Assembly (NCBI RefSeq): GCF_036345995.1
Contig: NZ_CP107796.1
Coordinates: forward strand, 6,572,001-6,636,000
Reading direction: 5' to 3'
Source of the DNA: Streptomyces sp. NBC_00557
Lineage (GTDB): Bacteria > Actinomycetota > Actinomycetes > Streptomycetales > Streptomycetaceae
DNA: 64,000 nt
A model generated the notes under the pieces. It did no database searches. It had not been told where the DNA came from and saw only the letters and a program-made list of their open reading frames with translations. How positions within the stretch are numbered: position 1 is the stretch's first letter; the number at the start of each line of letters is the position of its first letter. Position numbers and translations under genes: made by a program. Below are positions 41,739 to 49,934 of this stretch, one piece after another.

Positions 41739-41753
41739 CTAAGCGCTCGCTCA
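41739..41753. promoter_or_regulatory. Operator-like site before TetR gene at 41803
   Basis: CTAAGCGCTCGCTCA is an imperfect palindrome (10 of 14 positions symmetric after the first C). It lies 50 bases before the TetR start and shares CTAAGC-N4-GCTNA with the perfect palindrome at 42931-42946. Confidence 0.5.
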
Positions 41754-41802
41754 CCGTCGGCGGTATGGTGGTGCTCCTGTCACCGAGAGGGGCGAGCAAG
41801 CG

Positions 41803-42426
41803 ATGAGTACGGCGGAGGAGACGACCGGCGGCGAAGTGGAGCCGTGGGAAGAGGTCACCCCGGACGCGGCCCGGCGGCTGCTCGTCGCCGCCGTGGAGGC
41901 CTTCGCCGAGCGCGGCTACCACGCGACGACCACCCGCGACATCGCGGGCCGTGCCGGCATGAGCCCGGCCGCGCTCTACATCCACTACAAGACCAAGGAA
42001 GAGCTGCTCCACCGGATCAGCCGGATCGGCCACGACAAGGCCCTCGACATCCTGCGCACCGCCGCGCGGCGGGAGGGCACCGCCACCGAGCGGCTGGCCG
42101 GCGCGGTCAGCTCCTTCGTCCGCTGGCACGCGGGGCGGCGCACCACCGCGCGGGTCGTGCAGTACGAGCTGGACGCGCTCGGCCCCGAGGCCCGCGCGGA
42201 GATCGTCGCGCTGCGCCGGCAGGTCGACGCCGAGGTGCGCGGGATCATCGAGGACGGCGTCGCCTCGGGCGAGTTCGACGTGCTGGACGTCCAGGGCACC
42301 ACGCTCGCCGTGCTGTCGCTGTGCATCGACGTGGCCCGCTGGTTCAACGTGGACGGCCCGTTCACCCCCGAGGAGGTCGGCGCGCTCTACGCCGACCTCG
42401 TGCTCCGGATGGTCGGGGTCAAGTAG
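41803..42426 (+). CDS. TetR-family regulator, convergent with maoC
   Basis: A 207-residue TetR protein. The DNA-binding domain is at about 22-70 (ARRLLVAAVEAFAERGYHATTTRDIAGRAGMSPAALYIHYKTKEELL), and a ligand domain of the acyl-CoA-pathway TetR type follows (YELDALGPEARAEIVALRRQV). It is convergent with the MaoC gene, and operator-like sequences precede both genes, suggesting autoregulation and control of MaoC. The start ATG is supported by GAGAGGGGCGAGC upstream. Confidence 0.88.
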   Translation: MSTAEETTGGEVEPWEEVTPDAARRLLVAAVEAFAERGYHATTTRDIAGRAGMSPAALYIHYKTKEELLHRISRIGHDKALDILRTAARREGTATERLAGAVSSFVRWHAGRRTTARVVQYELDALGPEARAEIVALRRQVDAEVRGIIEDGVASGEFDVLDVQGTTLAVLSLCIDVARWFNVDGPFTPEEVGALYADLVLRMVGVK

Positions 42427-42439
42427 CCCCGGCGGCTAC
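42423..42439. terminator. Hairpin containing both convergent stop codons
   Basis: GTAGCC (42423-42428) and GGCTAC (42434-42439) pair around CCGGC. The TetR stop TAG (42424-42426) and the MaoC stop (42436-42438 on the minus strand) lie symmetrically in the arms. The stem is short, so its strength as a terminator is uncertain. Confidence 0.5.
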
Positions 42440-42897
42440 AGGTAGTACCGGGCCACCGACTCCGCGACGCACACCGGCTTGTCGCCGCCCTCGCGCTCGA
42501 CGGTGAACGCGACGCTCACCTGCACGCCGCCGGTGACGTCCTCCACGCCGGTGATCTTCGCGGTGGCGCGCAGCCGGGAGCCGACCGGCACGGGGGCGGG
42601 GAAGCGGACCTTGTTGGTGCCGTAGTTCACGCCCATCTTCACGCCCTCGACCCGGATCAGCTGCGGTCCGAAGAACGGCAGCAGCGAGAGGGTCAGGTAG
42701 CCGTGGGCGATGGTCGTCTTGAACGGTCCCGCGGCGGCCTTCTCCGGGTCCACGTGGATCCACTGGTGGTCGCCGGTGGCCTCGGCGAACAGGTCGATGC
42801 GCTTCTGGTCCACCTCCAGCCAGTCGGTGTACCCCAGCTGCTCGCCGACGGCGGCCTTCAGCTCGTCGGGGGAGGTGAAGGTCCTCGGTTCTGCCAT
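42436..42897 (-). CDS. MaoC-family (R)-enoyl-CoA hydratase-like protein
   Basis: A 153-residue single hotdog-fold protein of the MaoC dehydratase family. The catalytic motif is present as DLFAEATGDHQWIHVDPEKA (Asp and His of the hydratase dyad, about 32-51), followed by IAHGYLTLSLLPFF and VNYGTNKVRFPAPVPVGSRLR. It would add water to an enoyl-CoA. The perfect palindrome CTAAGC-N4-GCTTAG is centred 41 bases upstream, pointing to TetR control. The neighbouring acyl-CoA dehydrogenase supplies a possible enoyl-CoA. Confidence 0.9.
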   Translation of the reverse strand: MAEPRTFTSPDELKAAVGEQLGYTDWLEVDQKRIDLFAEATGDHQWIHVDPEKAAAGPFKTTIAHGYLTLSLLPFFGPQLIRVEGVKMGVNYGTNKVRFPAPVPVGSRLRATAKITGVEDVTGGVQVSVAFTVEREGGDKPVCVAESVARYYL

Positions 42898-42930
42898 GTC
42901 CCGGCCTCTCGCTCGCGTCTCGCTCCTGCT

Positions 42931-42946
42931 CTAAGCAACTGCTTAG
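42931..42946. promoter_or_regulatory. Perfect palindrome upstream of maoC
   Basis: CTAAGCAACTGCTTAG, 6-bp arms and a 4-base centre, lies between the divergent MaoC (start 42897) and soxR (start 43001) genes. The CTAAGC-N4-GCTNA pattern recurs before the TetR gene at 41803. Confidence 0.68.
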
Positions 42947-43000
42947 CATGGTCGGGCGCGGGGCCTCTGTCAACGGCACGCTGCCGCTAGGCTCTGAGGA

Positions 43001-43459
43001 GTGCCGCAGATTCCTGAGAAGATCCATGAGCTGACCGTCGGCCAGTTGTCCGCGCGCAGCGGCGCCGCGGTGTCCGCGCTGCACTTCTACGAGTCCAAGG
43101 GCCTGATCAGCAGCCGCCGCACATCCGGCAACCAGCGCCGGTACAGCCGCGACACCCTGCGCAGGGTCGCCTTCATCCGGGCGGCCCAGCGGGTCGGCAT
43201 CCCGCTGGCCACGATCCGCGACGCGCTGGCGGAACTCCCGGAGGAGCGGACGCCGACCCGGGAGGACTGGGCGCGGCTGTCCGAGAAGTGGCGCTCGGAA
43301 CTCGACGAACGCATCAAGCAGCTGAACCGCCTGCGCGACCACCTGACCGACTGCATCGGCTGCGGGTGCCTCTCGCTGGAGAACTGCGTGCTGTCCAACC
43401 CGGACGACGTGTTCGGCGAGCGGCTGACCGGATCGCGGTTGCTGGCCGAGGGACGGTGA
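43001..43459 (+). CDS. soxR: Redox-sensing MerR-family regulator SoxR
   Basis: A 152-residue SoxR. The MerR helix-turn-helix and wing are at about 11-80 ([49 protein letters not shown]), a dimerisation helix follows, and the [2Fe-2S] ligands are Cys118, 121, 123 and 129 ([13 protein letters not shown]). Oxidation of the cluster by redox-active compounds switches it on. In S. coelicolor SoxR responds to actinorhodin and activates a handful of oxidoreductase and exporter genes (established). The start GTG follows GAGGA very closely. Confidence 0.95.
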   Translation: MPQIPEKIHELTVGQLSARSGAAVSALHFYESKGLISSRRTSGNQRRYSRDTLRRVAFIRAAQRVGIPLATIRDALAELPEERTPTREDWARLSEKWRSELDERIKQLNRLRDHLTDCIGCGCLSLENCVLSNPDDVFGERLTGSRLLAEGR

Positions 43460-43503
43460 GGCCCGGCCGCGGAGGAGGGGGTGCAGCCCCGGCCGACCGC
43501 ACC

Positions 43504-44571
43504 TCACTCGTACTCGGTGCCGCCCTTGCGCGTCAGATAGGCCGGACTGACCGCCTTGGCGATCGCCCGCCCCCCGGTCACCGCGCTGTACCGCTCCACG
43601 GCGGGCCGTATCACCACGCCCTCCCGCAGATGCAGCCCCCGCCCGGACACCGTCTCCCGGCCACTCGCGAACTCCAGCACCCGCTCGATGCCGTACGGCC
43701 CCGCGTACAGCCGCGGCACCACCGGCAGCTCCCCCTCCAGCAGCTGCGCCGCGTCCAGCCAGCGCACGGTGCCGTCCACCTCGGCCGATACGTCGAACGC
43801 CGCATACCCCAGCGTGTCCCGCCGCCCGTCGGCGCCGTACGACAGGTCCTGCACCCCCGCGCCGTACACCTCCCCGAAGATGCCGACGCGCGAGGCGCCC
43901 AGCCGCTCGCAGAGCCTCGCCGCCGCCTCGGCGACGCCGTGCCCGCGCACCGCCCGCCAGTACAGGTTCCGCGGATCCTCCTTCAGGGCGAGCGACTTGG
44001 CGCCGAAGCCCTTGGAGGACACGAACACCCGTCCCTCGTCGGCGACATGGGTCAGCAGGCAGGCCGAGCCGTGCAGCTTCTCCGTCAGCACGACCGGCTC
44101 GCCCGGTGCGAAGATGTCCGGGTAGCGCTGGATGTTCTCGATGTCGACCCACGGCAGCAGACCCGGCGCGGACTCCACCTCGCCGTCCATGGTCGGCGGG
44201 ACCGGCGGCACCCACTTGGTGATGCCCAGCCGCTCGGCGAAGTCCGTGCCCTCGGCCGCCGCCCGCGCCAGGTCGACGTCCGCCAGCGCCTTCGGCCGGC
44301 ACACGATCCCCTGCGACAGCTCGCCGCGCAGCCGTACCGCCTTGACCCGGTTGGCCTCGCCGCCCGCCAGCCGCCCGGTCAGCCCCAGCTCCTCGATCAG
44401 ATCGGGCGGCAGCACGGACTGCTCGGGGATGTAGACGGCGGCCTCACCGGTGCGGTACGCGCCCTTGGCGACGACGGCGCGGTACAGGCCCACCTGGGCC
44501 AGTTCCAGCGCGTCGGCGTTCGGATGCTCGTGGACGGTCAGCACTTCGGCGGTGACCCGCAGCGTGGACAT
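43504..44571 (-). CDS. RNA ligase, DRB0094 (Rnl5) type
   Basis: A 355-residue ATP-dependent RNA ligase-like protein. An N-terminal OB-fold-like region (about 1-100: VTAEVLTVHEHPNADALELAQVG) precedes the nucleotidyltransferase domain. Motif I is TEKLHGS with nucleophile Lys165, motif III/IIIa region is VGIFGEVYG, and the motif IV/V region is REGVVIRP. In Deinococcus the family seals 3'-OH/5'-phosphate nicks in RNA-containing duplexes. It is convergent with soxR, with a 44-base gap. GGGGAG 4 bases before ATG 44571 supports that start over the ATG at 44589. Confidence 0.87.
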   Translation of the reverse strand: MSTLRVTAEVLTVHEHPNADALELAQVGLYRAVVAKGAYRTGEAAVYIPEQSVLPPDLIEELGLTGRLAGGEANRVKAVRLRGELSQGIVCRPKALADVDLARAAAEGTDFAERLGITKWVPPVPPTMDGEVESAPGLLPWVDIENIQRYPDIFAPGEPVVLTEKLHGSACLLTHVADEGRVFVSSKGFGAKSLALKEDPRNLYWRAVRGHGVAEAAARLCERLGASRVGIFGEVYGAGVQDLSYGADGRRDTLGYAAFDVSAEVDGTVRWLDAAQLLEGELPVVPRLYAGPYGIERVLEFASGRETVSGRGLHLREGVVIRPAVERYSAVTGGRAIAKAVSPAYLTRKGGTEYE

Positions 44572-44587
44572 GGGACTCCCCGTGGTC

Positions 44588-45454
44588 ATGGGTTCGGTTT
44601 CATCGCCTCCACTGTCCGCACGGCAATCGGGTGGAGCGAGCGGATTTGCCGCTGGTAGCGTCGGCCTCTTCGGTCGGCGGCGACGCCGGGCACGGAGTAG
44701 TGAACGGGACCGGACTCCCCTGCGCACGCTCGCACTTGCCGCCGCTCTGGCGGATGTCGACACCGTCTTCAACGGCTTCGCCGCCCCCGCCGAGACCGGT
44801 TGCGAGCGCTGTTTCACCCCGGAGGAGACGGCCTGCCTGCGCACGCCGCACACCCGCCTTCCGCCCGGCCTGCTGAGCCGCTTCCTGCGCAAGGCGCCGG
44901 ACCACTTCGAGGACCACGCCGCCGTCATGCGGCGCCTGCTGCCCCAGTGCGCGCACGCGATGGCGGACGGCACCCTGGACGCCGTCGGCTGGGCGCCGCA
45001 CGGGCTGAGCCGGGTGGACTGGCGGGCCTGGCCGGCCGAGCAGGCAGCGGCCGTCGAGGCGTTCGTGCTCGCCTGGTGGCAGGACGTGCTCGCCGCGTCC
45101 GAGCCGCCGTACCGGGCCGAGGACGTCTTCGAGACCTGCGCCTCCATCCTGCGCACCACGACCCCGCTGCTCGAGCACTGGCCGGCCGCTCCGGCCGCCG
45201 ACGCGCACCTCGTGGACTGCGCCCGGGCCTGGCTGTACGACCTGGTCGACGACGACTGGCCGCTGACCTGGTGGACCCCGGAGGACGAGGCCGCCGGAGT
45301 CGCCGAACTCCGGTCCTGGCTCGCCCGGCACGCTCCTGAGCGGCTGCGCGCCCGGGGCGAGACGGACCTGGCGATCCGCGCCCGGCTCGTCGGGCTGCCC
45401 TACGACGAGCGCTGGAACGACCCGTCCTGGAGCAGCCCCTCGGCGACCAGCTGA
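44588..45454 (+). CDS. Conserved protein of unknown function, start uncertain
   Basis: The protein-like sequence begins around 44720 (LRTLALAAALADVDTVFNGF) and continues with GCERCFTPEETACLRTP, a Cys pair that could bind metal, then helix-rich sequence ending in RARLVGLPYDERW. No ATG, GTG or TTG lies in frame near 44720; the nearest in-frame ATG is 44588, and a CTG at 44720 is the other option. Residues from 44588 to 44720 look low complexity. The 3' end overlaps the convergent BKACE gene by 55 bases. I do not recognise the family. Confidence 0.6.
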   Translation: MGSVSSPPLSARQSGGASGFAAGSVGLFGRRRRRARSSERDRTPLRTLALAAALADVDTVFNGFAAPAETGCERCFTPEETACLRTPHTRLPPGLLSRFLRKAPDHFEDHAAVMRRLLPQCAHAMADGTLDAVGWAPHGLSRVDWRAWPAEQAAAVEAFVLAWWQDVLAASEPPYRAEDVFETCASILRTTTPLLEHWPAAPAADAHLVDCARAWLYDLVDDDWPLTWWTPEDEAAGVAELRSWLARHAPERLRARGETDLAIRARLVGLPYDERWNDPSWSSPSATS

Positions 45455-46128
45455 GCGTTGCCGGACGCCCGCCGGCCGTCCGGCAGGAACAGGGTGTCCT
45501 CCAGGCCGATCCGGGTGGCCAGGCCGAGCCGGCCGGCCAGCCGCAGTACCGGCCAGGCGCCGCCCTCCTCGCCGTGCAGCAGCACCGGGCGGCCGTGGGC
45601 CGGGCCCAGGGCGGCGAGCAGTGAGCGCGCCGAGTCCTCGGCGGTGGCCGGGTCCGGGTCGGTCACCTCGGCGAGGACGCGCAGCACCCTCGGCCCGAGA
45701 GGCGAGGCCGTGAACCGGGCCGCGCCGTCGGTGCCGGACCAGATGCCCGCCTCCACGCCCACGCCCAGGGCGAGGAGCTGCCCGGCGACCGCTTCGGCGC
45801 CCGGCTCATGCCAGTTGACCGAGGCGAAGTCGGGCAGCACGGACCAGCTGCGCACCCGGGCGAGCCGGGCCGCGGGGTCGGGCTCCGCCCAGGCGCCGGT
45901 GGTCACACCGACCGGCACCCGCACCCGGGACCGTATCGCCTCCAGGGTCGCGGCGAGGACGCGCGGGGAGAGACTGTCCCGCCCGCACGGCGTCTTCGGG
46001 TGGACGTGCACCTGCGTGGCCCCGGCCGCCACCGCCTCTGCCGCCGAACGGGCCAGCTCCTCGGGCGACAACGGCACCACCGCGCCCTCGGCGGCCGAAC
46101 GGCTTCCGTTGAGACACACCTGCACCAT
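45400..46128 (-). CDS. BKACE family (DUF849) beta-keto acid cleavage-like enzyme
   Basis: A 242-residue TIM-barrel protein of the 3-keto-5-aminohexanoate cleavage enzyme family. The zinc ligands occur as HVHPK (about 46-50), with ELARSAAEAVAAGATQ before it, GVTTGAW (about 79-85), FASVNWHEPGAEAV, and GIGLEDTLFLPDG near the C-terminus. Family enzymes split beta-keto acids with acetyl-CoA to give acetoacetate and a new CoA ester. This member is shorter than the usual 270-310 residues. Its last 18 codons overlap the convergent gene. Confidence 0.83.
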   Translation of the reverse strand: MVQVCLNGSRSAAEGAVVPLSPEELARSAAEAVAAGATQVHVHPKTPCGRDSLSPRVLAATLEAIRSRVRVPVGVTTGAWAEPDPAARLARVRSWSVLPDFASVNWHEPGAEAVAGQLLALGVGVEAGIWSGTDGAARFTASPLGPRVLRVLAEVTDPDPATAEDSARSLLAALGPAHGRPVLLHGEEGGAWPVLRLAGRLGLATRIGLEDTLFLPDGRRASGNAQLVAEGLLQDGSFQRSS

Positions 46129-46182
46129 GCCCCGATGGTGCCAGCCGGCACCGACAACCGGCCGGAACGCCGGCAGCGCAGA

Positions 46183-46215
46183 GGGCGCGGCACCCCCTGC
46201 ACGCCCCCTTTTTTT
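46183..46215 (+). terminator. Hairpin with seven-T tract, orphan
   Basis: GGGCG (46183-46187) can pair with CGCCC (46202-46206), and a run of seven T follows (46209-46215), which is rare in this GC-rich sequence. It reads on the plus strand, although both flanking genes are on the minus strand, so the transcript it would end is unknown. Confidence 0.25.
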
Positions 46216-46249
46216 CAAGAAAGTCCCCCGTTGGCCGGCGGCTTGGTGC

Positions 46250-46852
46250 TCAGGCCGACATCAGCAGTGCCCCCCGGCGGGCGGACTCCAGCGCCCGCGG
46301 TGTGAGGACCGGGCGCGGCACGAGGATGCCGCAGTCGGTGCACACCGGACCGGAGGACGGCTCGTGGTCCAGGCCGTACCGCCAGACCAGACGGTCGCCG
46401 CCGCAGACCGGGCAGGTGGAGCCCGGTTCCCGGTTCAGCGCGGCGATCAGCCGGCGCAGCACCTCCGCCAGCGGCTCGTGCGGGTGGACCCGCGGGTCGT
46501 CGCACCAGGCGACTCCGAAGCCGCCCCAGGTCAGCCGGTGCCAGTCGTCCACGCTGCCCGGCCGGCGCAGCCCGTCGTGCTTCTCCTTCCTGCGCCGCTC
46601 GGTGAAGTCGGTCTCGTAGGCGAGCCAGACGGACCGGGCCTCCTCCAGCTCCTCCAGTGCGGCCACGAGCCGCGCCGGGTCGGGGGAGCGGTCCTCGGGC
46701 CCGAAGCCCGCCCGGGAGCACAGGTGGTCCCAGGTCGCCCGATGCCCGTAAGGGGCGAACTTCTCAAGGCACTTGCGCAGTGAGTACCGCCGCAGCGCCA
46801 GATCGCAGCGCGGATCTCGTACTTGTCTCGCCAGACTCCGGAAACCTGCCAT
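46250..46852 (-). CDS. Conserved protein with C-terminal zinc ribbon
   Basis: A 200-residue soluble protein. The N-terminal two thirds are charged and helical (LRRYSLRKCLEKFAPYGHRATWDHLCSRAGF, VAALEELEEARSVWLAYE). Near the C-terminus CPVCGGDRLVWRYG and CTDCGILVPRP make a four-cysteine zinc ribbon (about 146-180). Such ribbons usually bind nucleic acid or protein. I do not recognise the family. It is 121 bases upstream of the BKACE gene on the same strand. Confidence 0.7.
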   Translation of the reverse strand: MAGFRSLARQVRDPRCDLALRRYSLRKCLEKFAPYGHRATWDHLCSRAGFGPEDRSPDPARLVAALEELEEARSVWLAYETDFTERRRKEKHDGLRRPGSVDDWHRLTWGGFGVAWCDDPRVHPHEPLAEVLRRLIAALNREPGSTCPVCGGDRLVWRYGLDHEPSSGPVCTDCGILVPRPVLTPRALESARRGALLMSA

Positions 46853-47072
46853 CGCCCTGCACCTCCGTCACACCTGCACCTGTACTTCGGTCACTTCGGC
46901 GTCGTCGCACGGACGTCGCCGAATAGACGTATCGACAGGCGATTCGGCTCCATCTCTTCGCGTGGTCTTCTCGTGCGTTCTGCTTGCGGACTCCGGAAAG
47001 TGACGCATGTTCATCTTTAAACGCGGGGATACCGGCGGTAACGTTCGGCCACCTCTGTCGCTAGGAGCTGCC

Positions 47073-49859
47073 ATGCCACGGCGAACCCCACGGACCACCC
47101 TGGACAGACTGAGAACGTCCCGCCGCTTCACCGGGTTCCTGAAGACGGCGTCCGTATGCGTTCTCGTCGCCGGACTTCTCTCCCCCCTCACCCAGCAGGC
47201 GGCCGCCGCCACCGCCACCGCCCCGAACGACTACTGCGGCGGCCAGTGCTCGGACATCCTGCCGCCCGGCGAGAACGGCAACGCCACCCTCGCCCAGATC
47301 CTGCTCAACCAGGCCTTCGGCACCCAGCCCTCGCACGCCGAGGACCAGCTGGGTCCGTACGCGAACCTGGCCACCGGCTATCCGGGCCTGACCGACTCGA
47401 CCGTCAACACGTTCTTCAACGACGCGTCCTTCGGCGTCCCCTCCGACCAGGTCGCCTCCACCGAGAAGCCCGGCGGACGCGGCGACGTCACCATCGTCCG
47501 GGACAAGAAGTCCGGTGTGCCGCACATCACAGGCACCACCCGGTACGGCACCGAGTACGGCGCCGGGTACGCGGCGGCCGAGGACCGGCTGTGGCTGATG
47601 GACGTCTTCCGGCACGTCGGCCGCGGCCAGTTGACCTCCTTCGCCGGCGGCGCCGCCGCCAACCAGGGCCTGGAGCAGCAGTTCTACCGCAACGCGCCCT
47701 ACACCGAGGCCGACCTCCAGGCGCAGATCGACAACGCGGTGGCCAGGAACGGAGCCCGCGGGCAGCAGGCCCTCGCCGACGTCAAGGCCTACCTCGACGG
47801 CGTCAACGCCTACATCGACGCCTCCGACAGCGGCCGCTACTTCCCCGGCGAGTACGACCTGACCGGCCACAAGGACCCGATCACCAACGCCGGGACCATC
47901 GAGCACTTCAAGGTCACCGACCTCGTGGCGCTGGCCTCCGTCATCGGCTCCCTGTTCGGCTCCGGCGGGGGCGGTGAGGTGAACAACGCGCTGTCCCTGC
48001 TCGCCGCCCAGCAGAAGTACGGCGTCGAGGAGGGCACCAGGGTCTGGGAGTCCTTCCGCGAGCGCAACGACCCCGAGGCCGTCCTGACCGTCCACGACGG
48101 CCGGAGCTTCCCGTACGGCGGCAAACCCGCCGACGCCAAGGGCGAGGCCCTGCCCGACGCCGGCTCGGTCACCCAGGAACCGCTGGTCTACGACCGTACG
48201 GGCAGCGCGGCCACCGCCGCCGCCGAGAGCGCCTCGGCCACCGCGGCGAAGACCGCGCTCGGCTCGGCCCGGCGCGGCATGTCCAACGCGCTCGTCGTCA
48301 GCGGCAAGTACACCGCCGGCGGCCACCCGATCGCGGTCTTCGGACCGCAGACCGGCTACTTCGCGCCGCAGCTGCTCATGCTCCAGGAGATCCAGGGCCC
48401 GGGCATCAGCGCCCGCGGCGCCTCCTTCGCCGGCCTGAGCATGTACGTCGAACTCGGCCGCGGCCAGGACTACTCCTGGAGCGCGACCACCTCCGGCCAG
48501 GACATCATCGACACCTACGCCGTCGAGCTGTGCCAGGACGACCACCACTACCTGTACCACGGCGTCTGCACGGCCATGGACGAGGTCGAGCAGAAGAACT
48601 CCTGGTCGCCGACCACCGCCGACAGCACCCCGGCGGGGTCGTACACCATGCGGGTGTGGCGGACGAAGTACGGCCCGGTGGAGTACCGCGCGACCGTCGG
48701 CGGCAAGAAGGTCGCCTACACCACCCTGCGCTCGTCCTATCTGCACGAGGCCGACTCGATCATCGGCTTCCAGATGCTGAACGACCCCGGCTTCGTCAAG
48801 GGCCCCCAGGACTTCCAGGCCGCGGCCCAGCACATCAACTTCACCTTCAACTGGTTCTACGCCGACTCCCGGCACACCGCGTACTACAACAGCGGTGACA
48901 ACCCGGTCCGGGCGTCCGGCGTCGACGCGGAGTTCCCGGTCTGGGCGCAGCCGGCGTACGAGTGGCGGAACTGGGACCCGGCCACCAACACCGCCGACTA
49001 CACCCCGGCCTCCGCCCACCCCGGCTCCGTCGACCAGGACTACTACGTCTCCTGGAACAACAAGCAGGCCAAGGACTACACGACCGCGTCCTGGGGCGAC
49101 GGGTCCGTGCACCGCGGCAACCTGCTCGAGGACCGGGTGAAGAGGCTGGTCGCGGCCGGCGGCGTGACCCGCGCCGAGCTGGTGCAGGCCATGGCCGACG
49201 CGGCCCTCGCCGACCTGCGCGCCGAGGACGTGCTGCCGAAGCTGCTGAAGGTGATCGACTCCTCCGCGGTGACCGACCCCACGGCCGCCGCGGCGGTCGC
49301 CAAGCTGAAGGCGTGGGCCGGCGCGGGCGCCAAGCGCACCGAGACGTCCGCCGGTTCGCACACCTACGCCGACGCCGACGCGATCCGCATCCTGGACGCC
49401 TGGTGGCCGCTGCTGGTCAAGGCGGAGTTCGAACCGGGCCTCGGCAGCGATCTGTACAACGCCTTCACCGGCAACCTGTCCGTCGACGAGGCGCCGTCCG
49501 CCGGACACGGCCCGACCGGCTCGCACGCGGGAAGCTCCTTCCAGTACGGCTGGTGGAGCTATGTCGACAAGGACATCCGGGCGGTGCTCGGGGAGGACGT
49601 ACGCGGCGGCCTCGCCGAGAAGTACTGCGGCAACGGCAGCCTCGGCGCCTGCCGGGACGTCCTGATCAGCACCCTGGACCAGGCGGCCGGGATGACCGCC
49701 GCGCAGGTCTACCCGGGCGACGACCAGTGCCCGGCCGGCGACCAGTGGTGCGCCGACTCCATCGTCCAGCGCACCCTGGGCGGCATCAAGCACGGAAAGA
49801 TCAGCTGGCAGAACCGGCCGACGTTCCAGCAGGTCGTGGAGTACACGTCGCACCGGTGA
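47073..49859 (+). CDS. Secreted penicillin acylase-family Ntn hydrolase
   Basis: A 928-residue secreted precursor. The signal peptide is at about 20-46 (ending AAAA). An alpha-chain region follows (about 130-330; DVTIVRDKKSGVPHITG, YGAGYAAAEDRLWLMDVFRHVGRG). A spacer region precedes autocatalytic cleavage before Ser404 (RRGMSNALVV), the new N-terminal nucleophile of the beta chain, as in penicillin G and related acylases. The beta chain contains SWSATTSGQDIIDTYAVELC. It hydrolyses an amide, possibly of a beta-lactam, lipopeptide or N-acyl homoserine lactone; the substrate is not assigned. AGGAG precedes ATG 47073. Confidence 0.92.
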   Translation: MPRRTPRTTLDRLRTSRRFTGFLKTASVCVLVAGLLSPLTQQAAAATATAPNDYCGGQCSDILPPGENGNATLAQILLNQAFGTQPSHAEDQLGPYANLATGYPGLTDSTVNTFFNDASFGVPSDQVASTEKPGGRGDVTIVRDKKSGVPHITGTTRYGTEYGAGYAAAEDRLWLMDVFRHVGRGQLTSFAGGAAANQGLEQQFYRNAPYTEADLQAQIDNAVARNGARGQQALADVKAYLDGVNAYIDASDSGRYFPGEYDLTGHKDPITNAGTIEHFKVTDLVALASVIGSLFGSGGGGEVNNALSLLAAQQKYGVEEGTRVWESFRERNDPEAVLTVHDGRSFPYGGKPADAKGEALPDAGSVTQEPLVYDRTGSAATAAAESASATAAKTALGSARRGMSNALVVSGKYTAGGHPIAVFGPQTGYFAPQLLMLQEIQGPGISARGASFAGLSMYVELGRGQDYSWSATTSGQDIIDTYAVELCQDDHHYLYHGVCTAMDEVEQKNSWSPTTADSTPAGSYTMRVWRTKYGPVEYRATVGGKKVAYTTLRSSYLHEADSIIGFQMLNDPGFVKGPQDFQAAAQHINFTFNWFYADSRHTAYYNSGDNPVRASGVDAEFPVWAQPAYEWRNWDPATNTADYTPASAHPGSVDQDYYVSWNNKQAKDYTTASWGDGSVHRGNLLEDRVKRLVAAGGVTRAELVQAMADAALADLRAEDVLPKLLKVIDSSAVTDPTAAAAVAKLKAWAGAGAKRTETSAGSHTYADADAIRILDAWWPLLVKAEFEPGLGSDLYNAFTGNLSVDEAPSAGHGPTGSHAGSSFQYGWWSYVDKDIRAVLGEDVRGGLAEKYCGNGSLGACRDVLISTLDQAAGMTAAQVYPGDDQCPAGDQWCADSIVQRTLGGIKHGKISWQNRPTFQQVVEYTSHR

Positions 49860-49874
49860 CCAGGCGTGGGCGAA

Positions 49875-49907
49875 CCGGCGCCGGCCCACGGTATGGGCCG
49901 GCGCCGG
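49875..49907. terminator. Strong bidirectional terminator (14-bp perfect stem)
   Basis: CCGGCGCCGGCCCA (49875-49888) and TGGGCCGGCGCCGG (49894-49907) are perfect complements around CGGTA. The hairpin starts 16 bases after the acylase stop and ends 28 bases before the stop of the convergent alpha/beta hydrolase. Confidence 0.85.
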
Positions 49908-49934
49908 CGGGCCCCCAGGGGCTTGAGCGGCGGG

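Noticed and set aside
42898..43000. SoxR-type binding site in the soxR promoter
   Set aside because: The only palindrome there (CTAAGC-N4-GCTTAG) does not match the CCTCAA-type SoxR box and is better explained as a TetR site.
47061..49889. A 942-codon minus-strand open frame opposite the acylase gene
   Set aside because: Low-complexity Val/Gly/Arg sequence antisense to a recognisable Ntn hydrolase with signal peptide and catalytic serine.
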